A stretch of 64,000 nt of DNA from positions 186,001 through 250,000 of the forward strand of contig NZ_JAPDVG010000001.1 of the NCBI RefSeq assembly GCF_026015625.1. Reading direction: 5' to 3'. Below, in pieces: positions 58,523-64,000 of this stretch. This stretch comes from Segatella copri (GTDB taxonomy: Bacteria; Bacteroidota; Bacteroidia; Bacteroidales; Bacteroidaceae). The notes beneath the pieces are model-generated. The model made no database searches, had not been told where the DNA came from, and worked only from the letters and a program-made list of their open reading frames with translations. The translations under genes and the position numbers were made by a program. How positions within the stretch are numbered: position 1 is the stretch's first letter; every line of letters starts with the position of its first letter.

Positions 58523-59088
58523 ATTTAGAAGAATACAAAATAGAACTTTTATCAGACTTTGATGAGTTGATAAATTTCTATACAGGAAAAGACAAAATGG
58601 ATGACTTTCTTCATAATCACTTACAAGATTGTGAAGAGAGTCATTATTGTAAGACATTTTGTGTCCGCTTAAAAGCGAATAACACGATTGTTGCTATTTT
58701 CGCCTTAGCATTCGACTCCGTTGACATAGATTCAGATGATTTTGATGATATGCGTATAGGTGCAGCAGGAACCGATTTACCTGCGGTAAAAGAAACTTTC
58801 CGAGAACAATTCGAACAAAAATATACTTATCCCGCTTTAGAAATTGCCTACTTAGCTATTGATAAAAAATTTCAAAGCTTACATCTAGGTTCAGCCTTAA
58901 TTGAAGAAATAGCTTCGATGGCTAGAAACCAAAGATATGCTGGTTGCGTCTTCTTGACAGTAAGAGCTTGGCATACCTCTAATTATAGCGCAGTAGGTTT
59001 CTATGAAAAGAATCAATTTGCAAAATTGACTCCTGTTCCACAAATGGATGTTTGGCCAATGTACAAAACAATTTGGCCGAAAGAATGA
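58519..59088 (+). CDS. GNAT acetyltransferase, TacT-like
   Basis: A 189-residue protein, start at 58519 (MNLEEYKIELLSDFDELINFYTG) overlapping the small upstream gene. KMDDFLHNHLQDCEES near the beginning resembles the DxFL motif of TacT-type toxins, and LEIAYLAIDKKFQSLHLGSALIEEI with the late NYSAVGFYEKNQF are GNAT motifs. Known: TacT toxins acetylate aminoacyl-tRNA. Inference: toxin half of a coupled pair. An ordinary small-molecule acetyltransferase cannot be excluded. Confidence 0.78.
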   Translation: MNLEEYKIELLSDFDELINFYTGKDKMDDFLHNHLQDCEESHYCKTFCVRLKANNTIVAIFALAFDSVDIDSDDFDDMRIGAAGTDLPAVKETFREQFEQKYTYPALEIAYLAIDKKFQSLHLGSALIEEIASMARNQRYAGCVFLTVRAWHTSNYSAVGFYEKNQFAKLTPVPQMDVWPMYKTIWPKE

Positions 59089-59221
59089 TCCCCCTATGCC
59101 CTTTACCTTTGCTTTACCCTTCGGCCAGCGATTTTCAATTCCGTTACGCGCTGGTGCCGGCTAAAGATTTACACAGATTCTGGGCTTGAATAGAGTCTGA
59201 AAACGTTAAAGAATACTAACA

Positions 59222-59321
59222 AGGTGTCGCATTGCTCACGAATGAGACACCTAAAATCAAAAAATCATACCTGAAAAAACAAATATTACCCCCTCCACTT
59301 TCAAAAAAAGCCTTAACTTTG
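59222..59321 (+). promoter_or_regulatory. fimbrial locus upstream region: stem-loop and -7 box
   Basis: AGGTGTC-g-CATT (59222-59233) pairs with AATG-a-GACACCT (59241-59252). A TAACTTTG box (59314-59321) lies 152 bases before the first gene at 59473. I see no other feature in 59089-59472. Confidence 0.45.
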
Positions 59322-59472
59322 CACCAGGTTTTTTACAATCTGTATCATGAAGGATTTAAAATATTGTAAATTATAATCAAAACATAATAGATATGAAGAA
59401 AGTTTTAACTAAGAAAAAAGTATGTTGCTCTTTGGAAAAAGACAGTATATTTTCTATAAAAAAAAGATCAAT

Positions 59473-60243
59473 ATGAGAAATTACTTAACTGGAAAAGAAA
59501 GATTGCTGGTCGCATTGCTTGCTTTTATTCTTCCTTTTTCTTTTGCGAAAGCAGAAGTAAAAGAAGATGGAAAGACGGGGCAGCAAGGCTGGTATATAGG
59601 AGTAGAGGGTGGAATGCCTTTCGGTTTCTCTACTTTCTCAAGCTTCGGACATGACAAGACGCACCTCGGTTGGGCTGCTGGCTTATATGGCGGCTATCGT
59701 TTCAACTCCGTATTCTCGGCAGAATTATCTGCCAAGTATGGAGAAATGAACTTGTCGGCACAAGACTGCTGCGTAGAACGTAACTATTGGTTGGGTAGCG
59801 ACGGTGTGCTCTACAAGGCAAGTGTCCTGGGCATGGACAGCTGGCAATATGCACAGCTGAAAAGCCAGGTCAGGATGGGCAGATATGGGGCAAGAGTGAA
59901 CGTTCATCTCCTTGGACTGTTCCATCAAACAGCTAACAGCCGATGGGATTTGGCTGTTTCACCTCATATATATGCAGTAACTACCAAGGCTGACATCCGT
60001 ACTATAGCCGATGATGCTAAGGTAATGAAAGGTTCTACCAACTGGCATTTGGGTTATGGTGCAGACTTGCAGGTTGGTTATCAACTGACCTCATGTCTGA
60101 AATTGGGTATCTATTCCGGTTTGACTCGTCTTACTGGCGAACGTATGGACGGAATGCCAGAATATCAGCATAAGAACAACTTCTTGTGGGAAAGTGGCAT
60201 AAGATTAGGAATCAACTTGCCTTTTACCAATCATCATCCGTAA
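59473..60243 (+). CDS. DUF3575-like outer-membrane beta-barrel protein of fimbrial locus
   Basis: I start at 59473 (MRNYLTGKERLLVALLAFILPF), where a signal peptide begins, ending AKA. The 256-residue protein has beta-barrel strands (GWYIGVEGGMPFGFSTF, GLYGGYRFNSVFSAELSAKYG) and ends NLPFTNHHP. Known: a DUF3575 outer-membrane protein is the usual first gene of Bacteroidales type V pilus loci. It lies 20 bases before the FimB-type gene, so they form one operon. Confidence 0.78.
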   Translation: MRNYLTGKERLLVALLAFILPFSFAKAEVKEDGKTGQQGWYIGVEGGMPFGFSTFSSFGHDKTHLGWAAGLYGGYRFNSVFSAELSAKYGEMNLSAQDCCVERNYWLGSDGVLYKASVLGMDSWQYAQLKSQVRMGRYGARVNVHLLGLFHQTANSRWDLAVSPHIYAVTTKADIRTIADDAKVMKGSTNWHLGYGADLQVGYQLTSCLKLGIYSGLTRLTGERMDGMPEYQHKNNFLWESGIRLGINLPFTNHHP

Positions 60244-60263
60244 CTCCTAAAACAAGATAGAGA

Positions 60264-61178
60264 ATGAAAGCAAAAAGAAGATTTAATATTTGGTTATGGG
60301 TGCTGTTATGTGTCCCATGCCTCTTGGCAAGTTGCGACCATGATGTTCATAATGACGAGGAAGAAGGTGGCTTGTCAGTATCGTTCACTTGGGCAGATGA
60401 AGCCGATCAAGGTACGGAAGTGAATGACGTGAAGCTCTGGATATTCAATGCCGATGACGGTTCGCTTGTAGAGGAAAAACATGATGGTAGTACTAAGGAG
60501 GTGGCAAGCCAACGTTTTGCTCTTCCTGTAGGGCATTATCAGATTCTGGCTGCCACCAACCTTATAGAACCGTTTTTTATCGGTGAGGCTACAAGGGCAA
60601 CCCTCAACATGAACCAACTCATGTTTGGATTGTCCAATCCAAGTGCCTCTCCCGACCATGCCTATTATGGTGTCACGGACATCGGTATAGACAAATCAAA
60701 TGTCAACTACATAACCAAAAATGAAATGCGCCATATACTTGCAGAATTGACCATCTTCATTAAAGGAGTTCCTGACAATTTTGCAATGATAGGCAAGGTT
60801 CTGAATGTGGCAACCGGACTCCTGCCCCTGCAAAAGAATGAGGATGGAACGTTCGGGACGGCAAGCTATACCAAGGAAGAGTGTGATATACCTTTGAGAA
60901 TCGCAGTGCCTGGCGAAACTTTAAAAACGGAAACATTACGCTTGATGCCGACAGCCAACGGTTTACATACCACCAAGTTGTTTATCCAACTGATTTCTCC
61001 TGGGGGAGTAGTTAGCAACTACGACATCGAAGCACCCGTCATGAAATCTGGCGGCAAGTACAAGATAAACTTGGAATTTGAGGAGATGAAACCTTACATG
61101 TATCTTACGAGCACGAAGATAGATGATTGGACAGAAGGCTGGGTGTATCGAGGCGAAATCTTGAATCCAGAAGATTAA
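60264..61178 (+). CDS. FimB/Mfa2 family fimbrial anchor lipoprotein
   Basis: A 304-residue lipoprotein (lipobox LLASC, Cys 23) with FimB/Mfa2 sandwich-domain features: SVSFTWADEADQGTEVNDVKLWIFNADDG near the beginning and a late TSTKIDDWTEGWVYRGE. Known role: anchors the pilus to the outer membrane and limits its length. It is followed after 61 bases by fimbrillin genes. Order barrel protein, anchor, fimbrillins matches Mfa/Fim loci. Confidence 0.88.
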   Translation: MKAKRRFNIWLWVLLCVPCLLASCDHDVHNDEEEGGLSVSFTWADEADQGTEVNDVKLWIFNADDGSLVEEKHDGSTKEVASQRFALPVGHYQILAATNLIEPFFIGEATRATLNMNQLMFGLSNPSASPDHAYYGVTDIGIDKSNVNYITKNEMRHILAELTIFIKGVPDNFAMIGKVLNVATGLLPLQKNEDGTFGTASYTKEECDIPLRIAVPGETLKTETLRLMPTANGLHTTKLFIQLISPGGVVSNYDIEAPVMKSGGKYKINLEFEEMKPYMYLTSTKIDDWTEGWVYRGEILNPED

Positions 61179-61239
61179 GCGGCTCTATCATTTAAGCAAG
61201 AATCAAAACAAGAATATAAATATAAAATAGTAAAAGACA

Positions 61240-62151
61240 ATGAAAAAGAAGACTTATCTCTTTGCTCTGATGGCAATGGCTTTGACATTAGGCAGCTGTT
61301 CAGACAACGAGAATGGTATCGGAGGCGAGACCTCCAAGTATATCACCGTTTCTACCAGTATCGGCAATATGACCCGTGTTGCCACAGATGCGAATGGCGC
61401 TCAAACCTTTGAGGAGGGTGATGAAATCAGTGTGTATGCCTGGACAGGTGCCCCAACTGTAGCCCCTGAGACAAGCGAGCGAGTGGTGAATAACGCCATC
61501 AATAAGTTGACTAACGGTTCATGGATATCCACTCCACAGATGCTTTGGAAGAACAACCGTGACAAGCATTATTTCATCGGTGTCTATCCTACAGCAGTAA
61601 TATCCGATTTTACAGCTAGCGAATATAAGCTTGATGTTACGAAACAGGAGGATAGCGACCTTTTGGTGGCAGTCAACAAAGATGGCATATCCTATAATGC
61701 CGATGAACAGCAAACGGTGCCATTAGCGTTTACTCATGTGATGTCGAAGGTGATAGTCAATATACAATATCGCAATCAGTTTGGTGGTAAGCCTACCGTA
61801 GAGAGCCTTGTTGTTAAGAATGCCGCATCTGATGCCTCTGTCAATCTCTTGACCAAGACTGTAACTGTAGCTACAGATGCTGCTCGCACCGACATCAGTA
61901 TCCCTGTAATCAAGGAAAATGAAAAATATGAGTCTATCATGATACCACAATCAGGCATTACCAAGATTGCTGTTAATATAAATGGCAAGCAATATGTCTA
62001 CACTCATCCTACTGATATCAAACTGGAGGGTGGCAAATATACGGTAGTAAATCTCATTGTAGGTCGTGACGAGATTACTCTTGGCAATGTAAGCATCGCT
62101 GATTGGGGCGAAGGAGAAAACATCAATGGTGGTGAAGCGCAAACAGATTAA
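61240..62151 (+). CDS. Fimbrillin family lipoprotein 1
   Basis: A 303-residue lipoprotein (LGSC, Cys 20). ITVSTSIGNMTRVATDANGAQTFEEGDEISVYAW is the typical fimbrillin start: an Arg site in TRVAT, probably the place of arginine-specific proteolysis in maturation, then the EGDEISVYAW motif. The C-terminal part has TVVNLIVGRDEITLGNVSIADWGEG, characteristic of fimbrillins. Known role: structural or accessory subunit of a type V pilus at the cell surface. Confidence 0.87.
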   Translation: MKKKTYLFALMAMALTLGSCSDNENGIGGETSKYITVSTSIGNMTRVATDANGAQTFEEGDEISVYAWTGAPTVAPETSERVVNNAINKLTNGSWISTPQMLWKNNRDKHYFIGVYPTAVISDFTASEYKLDVTKQEDSDLLVAVNKDGISYNADEQQTVPLAFTHVMSKVIVNIQYRNQFGGKPTVESLVVKNAASDASVNLLTKTVTVATDAARTDISIPVIKENEKYESIMIPQSGITKIAVNINGKQYVYTHPTDIKLEGGKYTVVNLIVGRDEITLGNVSIADWGEGENINGGEAQTD

Positions 62152-62183
62152 AAGATTTGTATAATATTTAAAATTATAAAGTC

Positions 62184-63173
62184 ATGAAGATAAATAAAAT
62201 ATTAGTGGCAGCAGCAATGGCTCTTGGATTCGTTAGCTGCTCAAGTGAAGGAGAATTGACTCCTGCTATAGATACATTGAAAGATACTCCGTTGCAGATT
62301 AATGCATCTGTAGCAGGTATGAAAACACGTGCAGGATATGATGCTAATAGCGTACCTAACCAATTCTATCTTAAGATAAGACAGGGGCTTAAAGAGCAAA
62401 AAAAATATTGGTATGATGTTGTCATGAAACTGGAAAATGGCCAATGGGTTGCTTATAATGCTGAAAACAAGACTGAAACGGTTCAATTACTTCGAGCAGG
62501 ATATAATATAACTTGCGATCTCTATTCTACTACATTTCCTGGATACGAACTGGATGAAAGCGGAAACCAGATTAAATCTATAGAATTAGAGGTTCTGGCA
62601 GACCAAAGCTTAGATGCCAGTGTCAAGGCAAGTGACCATTTGTATGCCTTAAACAAAGATAAAAATATGGAGGTTAAGGCTATTGAGTTAAAATTGGAAC
62701 ATCAAATGTCAAAACTCTCACTAGAGTTGACTTTGGGTAGTCAATATGAAGAGGAGCAAAATCCTGTCAAAGACATGCAGATTGTAGGAACTAAGAGAAA
62801 AGTAAAATGGTCAGATGGACATTCGTTTGTTAGTGATGACGCTTCTGCAGAGCCAATTATACCATATCTTGCGGGTTACACCAAGCCTACGGATGATTCC
62901 CCTAAAGCGAAAGTTTGTTATGAGGTGATTTTAGCTCCACAGACTGTTGAGGCAGGAAACTTTGGTGTTGAATTTAATGTTTTAGGCAAAACTTATCGTT
63001 GGTACAGTGATGCTGCTGTTAAATTGAAAGAAGGCACTCAATACACATTGCAACTGACGGCAGGAAAAGATCAGGCTAATCTTGTAGAAGTTACATCTAA
63101 GGCTTGGAATACAAAACACAAAAACGAAAATAATGAAAAAGTGGACAACAAGTCGGATATAGAAACCTTTTAA
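62184..63173 (+). CDS. Fimbrillin-like lipoprotein 2
   Basis: A 329-residue lipoprotein (lipobox FVSC, Cys 19). VAGMKTRAGYDANSVPNQFYLKIRQG has the Arg maturation-type site TRAG. Further on LKLEHQMSKLSLELTLGS is the conserved fimbrillin helix-strand, and QLTAGKDQANLVEVTSKAWN is the end motif. It ends with a polar tail (NENNEKVDNKSDIETF). Probable pilus subunit, more AT-rich than the genes around it. The next gene starts after 11 bases. Confidence 0.82.
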   Translation: MKINKILVAAAMALGFVSCSSEGELTPAIDTLKDTPLQINASVAGMKTRAGYDANSVPNQFYLKIRQGLKEQKKYWYDVVMKLENGQWVAYNAENKTETVQLLRAGYNITCDLYSTTFPGYELDESGNQIKSIELEVLADQSLDASVKASDHLYALNKDKNMEVKAIELKLEHQMSKLSLELTLGSQYEEEQNPVKDMQIVGTKRKVKWSDGHSFVSDDASAEPIIPYLAGYTKPTDDSPKAKVCYEVILAPQTVEAGNFGVEFNVLGKTYRWYSDAAVKLKEGTQYTLQLTAGKDQANLVEVTSKAWNTKHKNENNEKVDNKSDIETF

Positions 63174-63184
63174 TGACTAGAAGT

Positions 63185-64000
63185 ATGAAAATTATAAATA
63201 AATACATATTGGTGGCTGCAGCTTCTCTATCTGTTGTTGCGTGTAGCCAAGATGATGGCTTGTCAAATAGCTATCTTAAAGATTCGGATGCTGTTCACAT
63301 TACAGCCCAAGTGGGAAGTAATGAAGCTACAGGTGGCTTTATTTCTCGCTCCAATCCATTGGGTAGTGAAGTTGAGCAAGCAAAGTTTAATGAAGGCGAT
63401 GCCATTTCTGTTGTTGCAGATAACCAAGATGCCGTTATTTATTCTTATGATGGTACCAGTTGGAGTCCAAAAGAAAAAGGTCTGCACTTAGTTTGGAATA
63501 GTAACGAGATGAATTTTAAGGCTTTTTATCCTGCAAATGCTAATGATGCTTCTTTTACAGACTTCACACTACCTACTGCATACAATAGCTTAGCGGACTT
63601 GGCTTTGGGTGATTATATGACATTTAGTGGTAGCCGCAAGCGTAGTTCCGATAATGATGGCGTGAACTTGGAAATGGAGCGCAAAATGGTGCGCATCGTT
63701 GTCGGCCTAAGAGATGTTAATGTTTGGGGAGACACGATGGATGAAGGGTTGGAACTGACAGAAGTAACAATCCATCCTAATACAAATGGATATTCCAATG
63801 GTGAAGTTGTTCCCGCTGATTCAAAAGATGTTAGTGTGAAAGCGTACAAACACACTGATGGTAAGTTTTATGCGCTTATTACTCCGACAATGCCAGTGTC
63901 GGATATGTATAATTATTTGCTTTTCATGACAGTAAAGGTGGCAAAGCCTGATGGCACAGGTGAGCAAGAATTTGAAGTTAGGCGCATTCCACATACAGGT
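63185..64000 (+). CDS. Fimbrillin family lipoprotein 3 (3' end outside window)
   Basis: The first 272 codons are visible from ATG 63185. It has a lipobox VVAC (Cys 20, followed by SQDDGL), then HITAQVGSNEATGGFISRSNPLGSE with a possible Arg cleavage site in SRSN, and FNEGDAISVVADNQD, matching the EGDxIxV motif of fimbrillins. NLEMERKMVRIVVGLRDV is the second conserved part. Third subunit gene of the pilus operon; the stop lies beyond the window. Confidence 0.85.
   Translation, partial: MKIINKYILVAAASLSVVACSQDDGLSNSYLKDSDAVHITAQVGSNEATGGFISRSNPLGSEVEQAKFNEGDAISVVADNQDAVIYSYDGTSWSPKEKGLHLVWNSNEMNFKAFYPANANDASFTDFTLPTAYNSLADLALGDYMTFSGSRKRSSDNDGVNLEMERKMVRIVVGLRDVNVWGDTMDEGLELTEVTIHPNTNGYSNGEVVPADSKDVSVKAYKHTDGKFYALITPTMPVSDMYNYLLFMTVKVAKPDGTGEQEFEVRRIPHTG

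Overview
The window looks like the chromosome of a gut Bacteroidales bacterium, most probably Prevotella/Segatella (S. copri-like). Several genes upstream show the Bacteroidetes promoter pattern (TTTG or TTG, 19-20 bases, then TAnnTTTG). Diagnostic families are also present: a hybrid two-component system with extracellular sensor repeats, DUF2723, DUF4230, DUF5686 and DUF3408 proteins, FimB/Mfa2 and fimbrillin lipoproteins, and IntDOT-like integrases. Family names come from reading the proteins; no database search was possible. No rRNA, tRNA or CRISPR array was found.

Region 1 (1-18104) is core genome, mostly on the minus strand: a truncated DUF2723 membrane protein, an ABC metal-uptake pair without its permease, two small membrane-protein genes, purD, a dipeptidyl-peptidase IV, an rRNA methyltransferase with an RGG-type tail coupled to cysE, a 1487-residue dehydratase-activase fusion, a MATE exporter and, on the plus strand, a GNAT-like protein.

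Region 2 (18425-25210) is the most interesting part. It is a compact, AT-rich minus-strand operon for a modified peptide (RiPP): an unlisted 57-residue precursor with a double-glycine leader and a CxCxC core, a radical SAM/SPASM maturase, an outer-membrane beta-barrel protein, a C39-peptidase ABC exporter and a miniature HlyD-like adaptor. A promoter box stands in front and a 15-bp terminator hairpin closes it.

Region 3 (about 25294-34900) is a mobilizable element: MobC, relaxase, a membrane partner, a candidate oriT, DUF3408, two HTH proteins, two tandem IS110 elements and two tyrosine integrases. The RiPP operon may be its cargo.

Region 4 (34978-41732): a mosaic tandem-repeat block of about 22-23 bp period, an orphan LuxR-type regulator, a DUF5686 outer-membrane protein, and a four-gene lipid cassette (PgpA, CDP-alcohol phosphotransferase, PAP2-type synthase, GtrA) that resembles the Bacteroides inositol-lipid locus. 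Region 5 (41832-52890): a LacI regulator with a palindromic operator, a candidate small RNA, and a hybrid two-component sensor followed by GH31 and GH2 glycosidases, suggesting use of xyloglucan-like side chains. Region 6 (52937-59088): a second 22-bp repeat mosaic lying inside a terminator-like hairpin, a GNAT gene, a second candidate small RNA, an AGCS amino-acid symporter, paired DUF4230 genes, a lipoprotein, and a TacT-like GNAT gene coupled to a 51-residue partner. Region 7 (59473-64000) is the start of a type V pilus (fimbria) locus that runs off the window.
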